From an uncultured Alteromonadaceae bacterium (GTDB lineage: Bacteria > Pseudomonadota > Gammaproteobacteria > Enterobacterales > Alteromonadaceae), in NCBI GenBank assembly GCA_947501935.1, contig CANMXU010000010.1:62001-126000 (forward strand): a stretch of DNA of 64,000 nt, written 5' to 3'. The notes under the pieces were generated by a model. The model saw only the letters and a program-made list of their open reading frames with translations, was not told the origin of the DNA and made no database searches. Below, piece after piece: positions 45,692 through 55,623 of this stretch. Every line of letters begins with the position of its first letter. Within the stretch, counting starts at the first letter, position 1. The position numbers and the translations under genes are program-made.

Positions 45692-47167
45692 ATGGCGAAA
45701 TATTTATTATCGATTGATCAAGGAACAACTAGCTCTCGGGCGATATTGTTTACTGAAGCAGGCCAGTTGCATGCCAGTGCTCAACAAGAGTTTGCACAGC
45801 ATTTTCCACAAGACGGCTGGGTTGAACATAATCCTGATGATATTTGGCAATCGGTCTTAAAAACTTGCCAACGGGTGCTTAAAGAAAGTGACATAGCTGC
45901 CACTGATGTTGCGGCAATAGGTATTACCAACCAACGCGAAACGACTATAGTGTGGGACAAAACCACCGGAAAGCCGATTTATAATGCCATTGTTTGGCAA
46001 GATCGACGCACGGCAGAATATTGTAGCGCACTTGCTGATAACGACAAAAAATTGGTTAGCGATAAAACTGGTTTATTGGTTGATGCATATTTTTCGGCAA
46101 GCAAAATTGCTTGGTTACTTGCTAACGTTGATGGCGCAAGAGCCAAAGCTGAGCAAGGGCAATTACTTTTTGGCACTGTTGATAGTTACCTTATTTGGCA
46201 ATTAACTGGCGGGCGAGAGCACCGCACTGATGCCACTAATGCTTCTCGGACCCTGTTATTTAATATTCATCAGCAATACTGGGATGACGAATTATTAACG
46301 CTTTTTAATATTCCTAAAGCGATGTTACCTGAGGTGATGGACTGTTCCGCCGAGTTTGGCAAATGTAAGCCAGAATTTTTTGGTCGCGATATTCCTATTT
46401 TGGCGGTAGCGGGGGATCAACAAGCAGCGCTTATCGGTCAAGCCTGTTTTGACAAAGGCATGGCTAAATGTACTTATGGTACCGGTGCATTTTTAATGCT
46501 TAATACCGGTGAGCAAGCTTTAAGTTCGCAGCATAAGCTATTAACCACCATAGCTTATCGTTTAAATGGCCAAGTAAGCTATGCGATAGAAGGCAGTATT
46601 TTTATGGCTGGAGCAACCATACAATGGCTACGTGATGGCTTAAAGCTTATAAATGATGCGAGTGAAAGTGAAGCTTTGGCGAAAAAAGCGGGGCTAGATC
46701 ATGGCGTATTTTTAGTACCCGCATTTACTGGCTTAGGCGCGCCATATTGGGACGCTGATGCCCGTGGCGCTATTCTTGGATTAACACGTGATTCAGGCAT
46801 TAATGAAATTATTAGCGCCGCTTTGCAGTCAGTGGTTTATCAAAGTAAAGACTTGCAAAACGCGATGGAATTAGACGGCTTAAAGCCGCAAGTATTAAGA
46901 GTTGATGGCGGTATGGTTGCCAACAATTGGTTATTAACTTTATTGGCTGATGTGTTAAATATTAGTGTGCAACGACCAGTCGTTGTTGAAACTACAGCGT
47001 TGGGCGTAGCTTATTTAGCCGGCTTGCAAGCGGGTATTTTTACTTCCACCGAACAAATTGCTCAGTTGTGGCAGTGTCAGCACAAGTTTGTTGGAAAAAT
47101 GCCAAGCCAAGAACGTCAGGCTTTATATAATAAATGGTTAGCGGCTGTTGCAAAAGTTCAAGCTTAG
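45692..47167 (+). CDS. glpK: Glycerol kinase
   Basis: A 491-residue FGGY-family kinase that phosphorylates glycerol to sn-glycerol 3-phosphate with ATP. Phosphate-1 motif [10 protein letters not shown] at residues 8-17, glycerol-binding WQDRRTA near 103, ATP-binding [11 protein letters not shown] (about 265), and FGGY signature [19 protein letters not shown]. The length matches known GlpK. glpF and glpD are not adjacent. A 12-bp tandem repeat and a strong terminator lie after the stop. Confidence 0.95.
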   Translation: MAKYLLSIDQGTTSSRAILFTEAGQLHASAQQEFAQHFPQDGWVEHNPDDIWQSVLKTCQRVLKESDIAATDVAAIGITNQRETTIVWDKTTGKPIYNAIVWQDRRTAEYCSALADNDKKLVSDKTGLLVDAYFSASKIAWLLANVDGARAKAEQGQLLFGTVDSYLIWQLTGGREHRTDATNASRTLLFNIHQQYWDDELLTLFNIPKAMLPEVMDCSAEFGKCKPEFFGRDIPILAVAGDQQAALIGQACFDKGMAKCTYGTGAFLMLNTGEQALSSQHKLLTTIAYRLNGQVSYAIEGSIFMAGATIQWLRDGLKLINDASESEALAKKAGLDHGVFLVPAFTGLGAPYWDADARGAILGLTRDSGINEIISAALQSVVYQSKDLQNAMELDGLKPQVLRVDGGMVANNWLLTLLADVLNISVQRPVVVETTALGVAYLAGLQAGIFTSTEQIAQLWQCQHKFVGKMPSQERQALYNKWLAAVAKVQA

Positions 47168-47202
47168 CGCTTTGTTTCATGTTAAACAGAAAATAGTAAA
47201 GT

Positions 47203-47250
47203 AACTAATTAAGAAACTAATTAAGAAACTAATTAAGTAAATAATTAAGC
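47203..47250. repeat. 12-bp tandem repeat AACTAATTAAGA, four copies
   Basis: Three exact or one-base-variant copies (47203-47238) and a diverged fourth (47239-47250) lie between glpK and its terminator. Confidence 0.85.
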
Positions 47251-47264
47251 AATGATTTAATTAA

Positions 47265-47296
47265 TAAAAAAGCCCGAAGTAGACTTCGGGCTTTTG
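47265..47296. terminator. Bidirectional terminator
   Basis: AGCCCGAAGT (47271-47280) / ACTTCGGGCT (47283-47292), a near-perfect stem with A and T runs at each side. Serves glpK and the convergent GH16 gene. Confidence 0.93.
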
Positions 47297-47345
47297 CTTT
47301 ATATACTTGTAGCGTTCTTTAGCTAATGTTATTAGCTAGTTTAAT

Positions 47346-49403
47346 TTATTCACCAGTAACTAGAATGTCATCAAGATAGCCTTTTTCATTATTCTTATTA
47401 GAGTTGGTAACAAAACGAATAACAATGCTGGTATTTTCTGCCGCAGCAGGCAGTACTTTTGAATATGTTGCATAAGGGGTGGTATTTAAGGTTTCTAAAT
47501 CATACCAAGTGCTAGTGCCTTCTACTTTCCAACGTGCACGTAGGTTTTCAGTGCCAGATAAGTTAATCGCTTGTCGGGCATAGCTTAGGGTAATGTTACT
47601 GTAGCCAACGGTGCTGATCACTCGCTCAATAAAAGTTGATTTATTGATTCGTACGCCATAGCTATCGCTATATGATGAGGCCAAGTTAACAGTGGCACTG
47701 CCAGATACCGTCCATGCACTGGTATCGCCACTTTCAAAATTATCACTAAATAGTGTTGTTGGGCCAGTAGGTGCAGCATCTACGGTAATATTTAATGTCG
47801 CCGTGTCGGTGTCTGTGCCATCGCTTACTTCAACTGTCCAGCTGTCTGAACCAGCAGTAGTTGGCGTACCTGATAATGTGCCGTCTGAAGCAAGTGTTAA
47901 CCAGCCTGCAGGAGAAGTTAAGCTATAAGTTAATTGATCTTCTGGGTTTGCATCGGTTGCCGAACCATCTAATGTACCGTTATAGGCAACATCAACTGTG
48001 GCATTGCTTTTATTAATAGGGCTAACAGTAAATACTGGTGCGTCGTTACCTGCTGGTGCCGCGCTGTGTCTAATAAGTTCAAAGTTATCGACACGGGCAT
48101 AACCTGCGCTGTCACCTTGAATAGCAACAAAAATAACTTTACCAGCGTCAGCTGCTGTCGCGGTATAAACACCGTTTTGATCAACGGCTTCATAAACACC
48201 GTTTTGAGAAGAAAGGCCAGAGAAGCTTTCAACTAAATCAGTACGTGTGCCGGTAAGGGTATCATCCGAAGTTGTAAAAAGGCTTACGCTAATTTCATCT
48301 GAAGCATCTACCCAGTTCCAGTCATCTTGCCAAACATAGCTGATGTCAAAAACATCACCTTCAACCATAGCATAGCCAGTATTTAGCGCTGCGATACGTA
48401 CTGATGTTGCTACTAAGTTTTGGCTACCATCATATGTTACATTGCTGTTAGTCGCGACAATAGTGTCTGCGCCGCCAAGGTTATACCAACCTGGAGTGTT
48501 TTTAAAAGTAATTGCACCGCCGGCTTCGGCATTGAAATTGCCGTTCATTTTGTTGTCGCCAACCAGTACTAAGTCAGTCACAGGAACTGCTTGCCATGTA
48601 CGAACATAATCAAATTTAGCGCTGGTTAAAAAGCCAACTGGCTCGCTAGCGAACGTGCCAATATCACCAAAGCTAGCACCGTCAGACAACCATAAGTATT
48701 CAGCTACTTGTGGAACCCAAGTGCCTTCATATTGAGTTTTTAATACCCCGTCATAATAAATATTCATGACGTGTTCGTTCCATTCCATACCAAATACATG
48801 GTAGCCGCTATGAATACCAGGGGTATTATAAGACTTAGTATTTGCTTGATGATCAGCGCCGTAACCGTCGATATGCACTACCGCTTTAGTTGAGTCGGTA
48901 AACCATGCTGATTCAAAAATATCAACTTCAGCGCCATCATTTGCGGTGCCATCAACATTGCTTTGGTTTTGACCTTGCAGCCAAAATGCAGTGTGTGTGT
49001 CTTTGGTGCTGTCAGCAATTTGAATTCTTGCTTCAACATATCCATAGGTAGGTTCGTAAAGGTTAATTGAGCTCACAGAACCAGTGTGCATGGTGTTTGA
49101 GTCTTCTTTGGTTACCGCGAGTACTAAGTTACCTGCTCCGTCTAAAGAAACATTGGCAGGAGAGAACCACCAATCATCAATTCCGCGATCCCAGCGAGGT
49201 GAGCGAGTTTTAGTACTTTCATCCATTTGCCATTTAGTTAAATCTAGCGTGCTACCGTTAAATTCATCGGTAAACTCTAAGCTCCAACCTGTAGACTCTG
49301 ATGCCGGTAGAACGCCAGCAGGGGTTTGTGGATCAATTGTTGTGGCATTAGCTCCGTAGGCTAATAGAAGTGTTGTAATTGCAGATGACATTTGCTTTTT
49401 CAT
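47346..49403 (-). CDS. GH16 family beta-glucanase, multidomain (paralogue 2)
   Basis: A 685-residue secreted enzyme. Signal peptide (residues 1-20), GH16 domain (about 25-270) with EVDIFES motif (E159, D161, E164), a beta-sandwich carbohydrate-binding-like domain (about 275-455, opening VGDNKMNGNF), an He_PIG Ig-like domain (about 460-545, LSGTPTTAG) and a C-terminal beta sandwich (about 550-685, FSDNFESGD). Same domain order as the gene at 51964, to which it is clearly a close paralogue; the first GH16 differs. Probable role is extracellular beta-glucan cleavage. Upstream AAGAGGAAGCA is identical to the paralogue's binding site. Confidence 0.88.
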   Translation of the reverse strand: MKKQMSSAITTLLLAYGANATTIDPQTPAGVLPASESTGWSLEFTDEFNGSTLDLTKWQMDESTKTRSPRWDRGIDDWWFSPANVSLDGAGNLVLAVTKEDSNTMHTGSVSSINLYEPTYGYVEARIQIADSTKDTHTAFWLQGQNQSNVDGTANDGAEVDIFESAWFTDSTKAVVHIDGYGADHQANTKSYNTPGIHSGYHVFGMEWNEHVMNIYYDGVLKTQYEGTWVPQVAEYLWLSDGASFGDIGTFASEPVGFLTSAKFDYVRTWQAVPVTDLVLVGDNKMNGNFNAEAGGAITFKNTPGWYNLGGADTIVATNSNVTYDGSQNLVATSVRIAALNTGYAMVEGDVFDISYVWQDDWNWVDASDEISVSLFTTSDDTLTGTRTDLVESFSGLSSQNGVYEAVDQNGVYTATAADAGKVIFVAIQGDSAGYARVDNFELIRHSAAPAGNDAPVFTVSPINKSNATVDVAYNGTLDGSATDANPEDQLTYSLTSPAGWLTLASDGTLSGTPTTAGSDSWTVEVSDGTDTDTATLNITVDAAPTGPTTLFSDNFESGDTSAWTVSGSATVNLASSYSDSYGVRINKSTFIERVISTVGYSNITLSYARQAINLSGTENLRARWKVEGTSTWYDLETLNTTPYATYSKVLPAAAENTSIVIRFVTNSNKNNEKGYLDDILVTGE

Positions 49404-50348
49404 TGTGCTTCCTCTTATTGTCTCTCTATTTTAATTGGAGACGTTTTTTATAATGCGAAACAGGCCTTGCGGCGAAAAACAAATTGGGCGGTCTTTAGAT
49501 GTGATTCCATGAACTGTGTAACTTGAAGAAGCAACGATTAATTAACTCGCTGACTTTAGTTGAATTTCCATATCATAATTTGTTTATAGTTTTTCTTGTT
49601 TTTACATATTTATAATATTTATCTTTTATATTATTAGGTTTTTTTTTAGCCAGCGTCAATAAAATATTTTAAAAAGCATATCTTAAATACATACTTAGGT
49701 GAGGTTGTCACTTATTTTATTCTTTAAAATTAATAGATTGCATATGAATAAAAAAATTAAATTTTTTGTGTTTTTGTAAACAAAGTGTAAGGAGTGCCTG
49801 TGGGGATTATTAATGGCAGGAGATAATGGCAGGAGAGAGTGTAATATTCTTATTGATTGTATATGTGTGCTAATAATGGTGTTGCTGAAACGATGATTTG
49901 AGTTCAGTGCGGTCAGTGTAAATCCTTAAATTTCAATGGCTTGGTGTGAGTTGCTGATGGAGTTGTGTTTTTATGATACTTGCTCTGTTGTTGATACTTA
50001 TACTGTTTGATAAAAGCTTTAATGACTTTCTTTCTAGTGATAGTGGCGTAAAAGGATAATTTCCAAGTTAAGGATTATGAAATATATTTTTTCTTGCTCA
50101 GCATAGGTAAATTTTTTTAAATTGTTGGTTGCTGCTGATATCATCATTCCCCTAGTTGCGTGTACTGCTAAAACTCTTCATGTTTTCTTAGTGAAACACT
50201 CTTTGATAGATATTTTCGAAACTTGTTTAAAGTAATGAAGCTAAGTGTTGTTTACGGTTGTTTTCGTTGTTAGTTGTAACGGATTGAATTACAATTGTCT
50301 TTAATCATGATTAAGCTTAATTTATAGCAAAAAGGGTTGTAGAAAATA
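49404..50348. other. Divergent intergenic region, GH16 and serpin
   Basis: A 945-bp AT-rich spacer. Its GH16-proximal end resembles the promoter region of the gene at 51964, notably TTCCAT then CGTAGTTTGT-like and the AGAGGAAGC binding site. I see no gene. The remaining 700 bp has no recognisable feature. Confidence 0.4.
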
Positions 50349-51797
50349 ATGAAAAGGATTTTACTTGGCTTGGTATTAAGCCAGTGTTTAATGGCTTGTG
50401 GAGGTGGTGAGTCAACTACTGATTCAGTTAACGATGCCGATGTACGACCAACGGAAAATCAAGTAGAACAAGCGCAAGGTTTTAATTTAAACACCACCCA
50501 AATACGTAATGCGTCATCAGCAAACCCGCAAGAATTGCAAGCTTGGGTTGACTTATTAAATGAACGCGCCTTTGTTAGCACTAGTCATAAAAGTAACTTT
50601 ATTGATTACCCTTATACACGAATGTCGATGTTAGCTGCGCTTTCATTAGGTGCTACTTCAGGTACAGCAACGGGGATTATTGATGAGTTAACGCTCGATG
50701 ATACTCTTTTTGATAGTGGCGCTGATAATAGTTCAAGTAATGATATAACCTTATTTTATTCAGCCTTTAATAGCTTAGATCAACAGCTAACTAGTGAGGC
50801 AGTGCCAACTCCATCTAATTCTATCCCTTTTGTTTCTACACCGTCTTTTACATCGGCTAACAGTTATTGGGGTCAAGAAGACTACGCCTTTTCAAGAGAC
50901 TTTGTTGATGACAGTATTGGCTATTTCGGTGCTGAACTACACTCAGTAAATTTTAGTGATGATAACAGCGTAATCGAAGCTGAAATTGAGCAATGGTTGA
51001 TTGATAACAGTGATTATAGCCATGAAGGTACCATGCCTGAGGTTTATTTAAATGATGATGGTATTTTACTCGTAGGCCATGCTAATCGTTTTACTTCCGC
51101 TTGGTTAAGCCCTTTTGATAGTGCAAATGATGAACTAACTGAATTTGCTTTATTTGATGATGAAACCATTGAGGTAATGATGATGCGCGGCTTGGTTGAT
51201 GCGCAATATTATTCAGAAGGTGATACCACTATTTTAGAATTGCCCTTTGTTGATGATAACTGGGCGCTGTATTTAGTTACCAGTACAGATATTGATAATT
51301 ATGATAGCTTTATGGATGAGCTTACTATTGATGAGCTAAATTCATTAAAGTCAAAAATGAGCTTAACCAGTTTAGACTTAACCCTACCGCCATTTTTTAT
51401 CGAAGGCAGCAGCTCTTTATCTTCGGTAAGTAATATTAATAATAAAGACACGGCTGATTTTTCTGCAATTAACCAGCAGCTGCTAGATAATTTATATGTT
51501 ACCAGTGCTTATTCAGCGCATAACTTAAGCTTTAATCATAATGGTTTACAATTAAGTGCTTACGGGCAAAGTGAGTTTGAACATAAACCAGAGCCTGTTG
51601 CTCAGTCTAATAATTCATCAACAAGTTACAGTGTCACTACTTCATGGTCGTGTTCAGATTGTTCTAGCAATAGTAAGCCTGAGCCTCCTGAAATCATCGT
51701 ATCTAGCTTTAACAGCCCGTTTAAATATTTTCTTTATCATAAACAGAGCGAGCTGATTTTACTTAGCGGTAATGTGAGTAAGCCAGAAACTGAATAA
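50349..51797 (+). CDS. Serpin-family lipoprotein
   Basis: A 482-residue lipoprotein with lipobox LMAC (Cys 17). The central and C-terminal regions match serpins: breach and shutter motifs SPFD (254-257), VMMMRGLVDAQYY (276-288), ELPFVDDNWALYLV (297-310), ADFSAI (369-374) and the closing FKYFLYHKQSELILLSGNV (458-476). The reactive loop (about 400-454) is unusual: it is around 55 residues, lacks the Ala-rich hinge of inhibitory serpins and contains WSCSDCSSNSKPEPPE. Inhibitory serpins trap serine or cysteine proteases; whether this one does is uncertain. It sits between the two GH16 paralogues. Confidence 0.8.
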   Translation: MKRILLGLVLSQCLMACGGGESTTDSVNDADVRPTENQVEQAQGFNLNTTQIRNASSANPQELQAWVDLLNERAFVSTSHKSNFIDYPYTRMSMLAALSLGATSGTATGIIDELTLDDTLFDSGADNSSSNDITLFYSAFNSLDQQLTSEAVPTPSNSIPFVSTPSFTSANSYWGQEDYAFSRDFVDDSIGYFGAELHSVNFSDDNSVIEAEIEQWLIDNSDYSHEGTMPEVYLNDDGILLVGHANRFTSAWLSPFDSANDELTEFALFDDETIEVMMMRGLVDAQYYSEGDTTILELPFVDDNWALYLVTSTDIDNYDSFMDELTIDELNSLKSKMSLTSLDLTLPPFFIEGSSSLSSVSNINNKDTADFSAINQQLLDNLYVTSAYSAHNLSFNHNGLQLSAYGQSEFEHKPEPVAQSNNSSTSYSVTTSWSCSDCSSNSKPEPPEIIVSSFNSPFKYFLYHKQSELILLSGNVSKPETE

Positions 51798-51893
51798 GCG
51801 TTAAGTGCTTAGCAATATGCAATGAGCAATAAGTGGGTAAGCGAGAAAGATAAGTCTTAAGAATAAGTGCAAAGTACGAACAGCGAGTGAAAT

Positions 51894-51925
51894 AAAAAAG
51901 CCGAAACGTGTGTTTCGGCTTTTGC
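51894..51925. terminator. Bidirectional terminator
   Basis: AGCCGAAAC / GTTTCGGCT with a GTGT loop, flanked by A and T runs. It separates the serpin and GH16 genes. Confidence 0.93.
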
Positions 51926-51963
51926 TTTTTGTGCTTGCTTGTTCTTGTGATAGCTTGCTTTAC

Positions 51964-54024
51964 TTATTCACCTTTAACCACGATGTTATCTAAATATGCT
52001 TTTTCTTTGTTTCTATTCGTATTAATCACAAAGCGTAAGACGATATTGGTATTGTCTGCTAATGCTGGAAGTTCTTTAATAACTGTTGCATAAGGGGTGG
52101 TATAAACTGTTTCTAAAGTGTGCCAAGCGTCAGTGCCTTGCACTTTCCAGCGAACGCGTAAGCTTTCTTTACCGTTAAGTTTTTGAGCTTCACGTGCATA
52201 ACTTAAGGTGATGTTGCTATAGCCTTCAGTGCTAATGAAACGGTCGATAATGGTTTCATGTTTAAGTCTTAAACCGTATTTACCATCAAATGATGAATGA
52301 CGATTAACTAGTACTTTACCTGAAACAATCCAAGCACTAGCATCACCGGTTTCAAAGTCATCACTAAATAATACTGTAGGTATAATTGGCTCAGGTTCTA
52401 CGGCGGTAATGTTTAATTGTTCGGTGGTGGTATCCATGCCGTCAGTTACAGCAATGGTCCAGCTTTGTGGGCCTATTTCTGTAGGCGTACCAGAGAGTGT
52501 GCCGTCAGAAGCAACTGTTAGCCATGTCGGTGCTGATTCTAAGCTGTAGGTTAATAAGTCGCCGTCTGCATCGGTTGCTGCGTTAGCAATAGTGCCGCTG
52601 TATTCTTCACCAATAATGGCGTCAGCACGGTTGATTGGTGTTTCATTAATTACCGGAGCATTGTTAGGCGGTATAGCGCTGTGTCTGACTAATTCAAAAT
52701 TATCAAAACGAGCAAAACCGGTATTGGTACTGGTTATGGCAACAAATACAACCTTGCCAGCATCTTCAGCTGTGGCAGTATAAATAGCGTCGTGATCAAC
52801 ACTTTCATAACTGTCGTTAATGCTAGAAAGCTCTGATAAATCTGTTACTAAATTAGTGCGTGTGCCAGCTAAGGTATTATCGGAAGTTACGAATAAGCTA
52901 ATACTGACTTTATCGAGACCATCTTTCCAGTTCCAGTTATCAGCCCAGTCGTAACTGATATCAAAGCTGTCACCTTCAACCATTTCATAACCGCTGTTTA
53001 AGCCGGCAATACGAGTTGAGGTCACCATAAGGTTTTGTGTGCCGTCAACGGCAACATTGGCTTTTGTTGCAACTTGGTATTGATCGCCTGCTAAGTTGGT
53101 CCAACCTGGGGTTTTATCATAAGTGACGCTTGCGCCAGCTTCCGAGTTGAAGTTACCGTTCATTTTATTCGCGCCAACAATAACACGACTCATAGCATTT
53201 GATTGTTGCCAAACACGTACATAATCAAACTTTGCGCTGGTAAGTAAACCCAACGGTTCACTAGCAAATGTGCCTATATCACCAAAGCTTGCACCGTCAG
53301 ATAACCATAAAAATTCAGCAACTTGTGGTACCCAAATACCTTCATATTGAGTTTTTAATAGGCCGTCGTAGTAAATACTCATTACATGCTCATTCCATTC
53401 AACGCCAAAGGTGTGGTAGCCGCTGTGCATGCCTGGAGCTTTATAACCCTTGGTACTGGCCTGGTGATCTGCGCCATAACCGTCAATATGAACCACTGCT
53501 TTAGTAGTGTCGCTAAACCATGCTGATTCAAAAATATCGACTTCAGCGCCATCGTTGGCTGTGCCATCTACATTACTTTGGTTCTGGCTTTGTAGCCAAA
53601 ATGCGGTGTGAGTATCTTTGGTACTATCGGCAATTTGTACTCTAGCTTCAAAATAACCATAAGTGGGCTCATAAAGGTTGATTGAACTAACAGAGCCGGT
53701 GCGCATAGTGTTGTGATCTTCTTTAGTCACCGCAAGTACTAAGTTACCTGCACCGTCTAACGATACGTTGTCAGGGGTAAACCACCAGTCGGCAATGCCG
53801 CGATCCCATCGAGGAGAGCGTGTTTTTGTGCTCTCATCTTTTTGCCATTTAGTTAAGTCTAAATTGGAACCATTAAATTCATCACTAAAGCTTAACGACC
53901 AGCTACTATCACCTGTGGCCGGTAAGGCATCGCTAGGTGTTTGACTATCTACTGTTGTTGCATAAACGGCAGTACTTCCACAGGTCATCATTAATGACGC
54001 CATTGCACATGACATTTTGTTCAT
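51964..54024 (-). CDS. GH16 family beta-glucanase, multidomain (paralogue 3)
   Basis: A 686-residue secreted enzyme with the same order of domains as the gene at 47346: signal peptide (1-24), GH16 (about 30-270) with EVDIFES (E161, D163, E166), beta-sandwich domain (about 280-460, VGANKMNGNF), He_PIG (about 465-545, LSGTPTEIG), C-terminal beta sandwich (about 550-686). The two are duplicates; both are read toward the glpK side, flanking the serpin gene. Exact substrate may differ between paralogues. A HEAT-like lipoprotein gene is divergent from it. Confidence 0.88.
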   Translation of the reverse strand: MNKMSCAMASLMMTCGSTAVYATTVDSQTPSDALPATGDSSWSLSFSDEFNGSNLDLTKWQKDESTKTRSPRWDRGIADWWFTPDNVSLDGAGNLVLAVTKEDHNTMRTGSVSSINLYEPTYGYFEARVQIADSTKDTHTAFWLQSQNQSNVDGTANDGAEVDIFESAWFSDTTKAVVHIDGYGADHQASTKGYKAPGMHSGYHTFGVEWNEHVMSIYYDGLLKTQYEGIWVPQVAEFLWLSDGASFGDIGTFASEPLGLLTSAKFDYVRVWQQSNAMSRVIVGANKMNGNFNSEAGASVTYDKTPGWTNLAGDQYQVATKANVAVDGTQNLMVTSTRIAGLNSGYEMVEGDSFDISYDWADNWNWKDGLDKVSISLFVTSDNTLAGTRTNLVTDLSELSSINDSYESVDHDAIYTATAEDAGKVVFVAITSTNTGFARFDNFELVRHSAIPPNNAPVINETPINRADAIIGEEYSGTIANAATDADGDLLTYSLESAPTWLTVASDGTLSGTPTEIGPQSWTIAVTDGMDTTTEQLNITAVEPEPIIPTVLFSDDFETGDASAWIVSGKVLVNRHSSFDGKYGLRLKHETIIDRFISTEGYSNITLSYAREAQKLNGKESLRVRWKVQGTDAWHTLETVYTTPYATVIKELPALADNTNIVLRFVINTNRNKEKAYLDNIVVKGE

Positions 54025-54586
54025 ATTGCTTCCTCTTGAGTGTCTCTCTTTTGTATTTTTAATAACGTTTATTAAGAGATTTTTTAGCTAAAATTTTGTT
54101 TCATTGATGGAAAACAAACTGTAAGTCTTTGGTGAGGTCCGTGATCTTTAAAGTTTCATGAATGTTCAGTTCATGATTTTTAAATAAATTCCATTTCGTA
54201 GTTTGTGATTATTATTTGTATTACTTTACGTATATATATTATTTAATGTAACTGTTTGTAAGGGTTTTTACGTGCGGGGTCAACAAAGATTTTGTAACCA
54301 AGCGCATTGAAAAAAAGCGTATTCAATGTGTTGAGCAAAGTGGAGATTACTTTTATCTTGTGTTTCAGTGAATTATATTTGTGTGTTAGCTCGTGCATAA
54401 AAATGAAATCATTCATTAATTTTTGCCATTATTGAAAGGAAAAGTTTGTAATTTCATTGCTGAGCTTTCATTACTCATTTTTTAAACGGAGTTGCTAATT
54501 ATTTATTGTTTAATCTTATTCTGCTGTGTATTGTTTGTGCGCAATAAAAATAATTATAAATTTTAGACATCTACAAGGAAATTCAA
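54025..54586. other. Divergent intergenic region
   Basis: A 562-bp AT-rich spacer that must hold promoters of the GH16 and lipoprotein genes. Apart from the GH16-side similarity to 49404-49620, I see no features. Confidence 0.4.
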
Positions 54587-55537
54587 GTGATAAAAACAAC
54601 AACTAAACTATTATTAACTTCAGCGGTATTTTTACTTATTCAAGGCTGTGCGCCTAAGGGGTATATCGTGAAAGCCCCTGTTACTTCTAATGTAAATTAT
54701 GAGCTGGCAACTTCGTTGGCTGGGAAAAACATTGCTCTTACTGATCTTCGTGAAGATACGGATAAAAAATTCAGTACGGGCATATTAAATGCTGAACTAT
54801 ATACAGCGAAAGATAACGCACTTGACCCGATTAATTATTTAAAGCAAAACACCGAACTTGAACTGTTAAGCCGAGGTATTCCCGTATCATTAGATAATGG
54901 CGACGCTTTAAATGTTGATATTAATAGTGTATTTATGAAAAATCATCGTGTTAGTGGCTTTTCTCCTTTTGTGACATTTACCATGTTAAGTGCTGATGTT
55001 ATGGTCGCTGATAAAAAAGAGCCTATAGCTGTTTTTATTCGCCGTGGCAAGGTACCGGTATGGAGTTTTGATGAAATCATTGAGCCGACATTAAATGAAC
55101 CATTATCACTTTTAGTGAAGGAATTTGCGGCTAAAATTAACTCAACGGTTTATAAGCAACAAATCTCTGACGAATCAGTGGTTAAATTAAGTAATAAAAT
55201 TAAAGCTGGTGGTGATTACCTTGATGTTTATCAGCTAGGTTTTGGTAATAACCCATCTGCGATTGAATACTTGAAAGAGTTAACCGAGTCTACTGACGAG
55301 TACATTCGTCAAGCAGCTATTTCTTCACTGGGTATTTTAAAAGCGGAAGGTGAATTTGAATACTTGAAGTCACTATATCAAACAGGAAAGTCTTGGTCTG
55401 ATAGAGCGATGGCTTTAAAAGCGATTGGAGATCTTCGTACTGAATCAGGCATTGCATTTTTAAGAGAAGAGCAAAAAAGCTTTATTGATGATAAGAAAAA
55501 GTTTTGGGTGAATGATTTAGTGAATTTATATTTATAA
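54587..55537 (+). CDS. Lipoprotein with HEAT-like repeats
   Basis: A 316-residue lipoprotein: signal peptide with lipobox LIQGC (Cys 21). The central part is unrecognised beta-rich. The C-terminal 90 residues contain two or three HEAT-like helical repeats (AIEYLKELTESTDEYIRQAAISSL, EFEYLKSLYQTGK). The start is GTG, supported by AAGGAA seven bases upstream. The role is unknown; a partner-binding function for the repeats is likely. It ends at a perfect 13-bp hairpin terminator. Confidence 0.7.
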   Translation: MIKTTTKLLLTSAVFLLIQGCAPKGYIVKAPVTSNVNYELATSLAGKNIALTDLREDTDKKFSTGILNAELYTAKDNALDPINYLKQNTELELLSRGIPVSLDNGDALNVDINSVFMKNHRVSGFSPFVTFTMLSADVMVADKKEPIAVFIRRGKVPVWSFDEIIEPTLNEPLSLLVKEFAAKINSTVYKQQISDESVVKLSNKIKAGGDYLDVYQLGFGNNPSAIEYLKELTESTDEYIRQAAISSLGILKAEGEFEYLKSLYQTGKSWSDRAMALKAIGDLRTESGIAFLREEQKSFIDDKKKFWVNDLVNLYL

Positions 55538-55561
55538 GTTTACGCTATTAAAAACCGATAA

Positions 55562-55592
55562 AATAAGGAGTAGTGCATTACTACTCCTTATT
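55562..55592. terminator. Bidirectional terminator
   Basis: Perfect 13-pair stem AATAAGGAGTAGT / ACTACTCCTTATT with a five-base loop, between convergent genes. Confidence 0.9.
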
Positions 55593-55623
55593 AATTTAAA
55601 GCTATTAGTTACACAAATAATTT

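Noticed and set aside
45781..46205. Overlapping frames within glpK
   Set aside because: They overlap the well-supported glycerol kinase and have no independent evidence.
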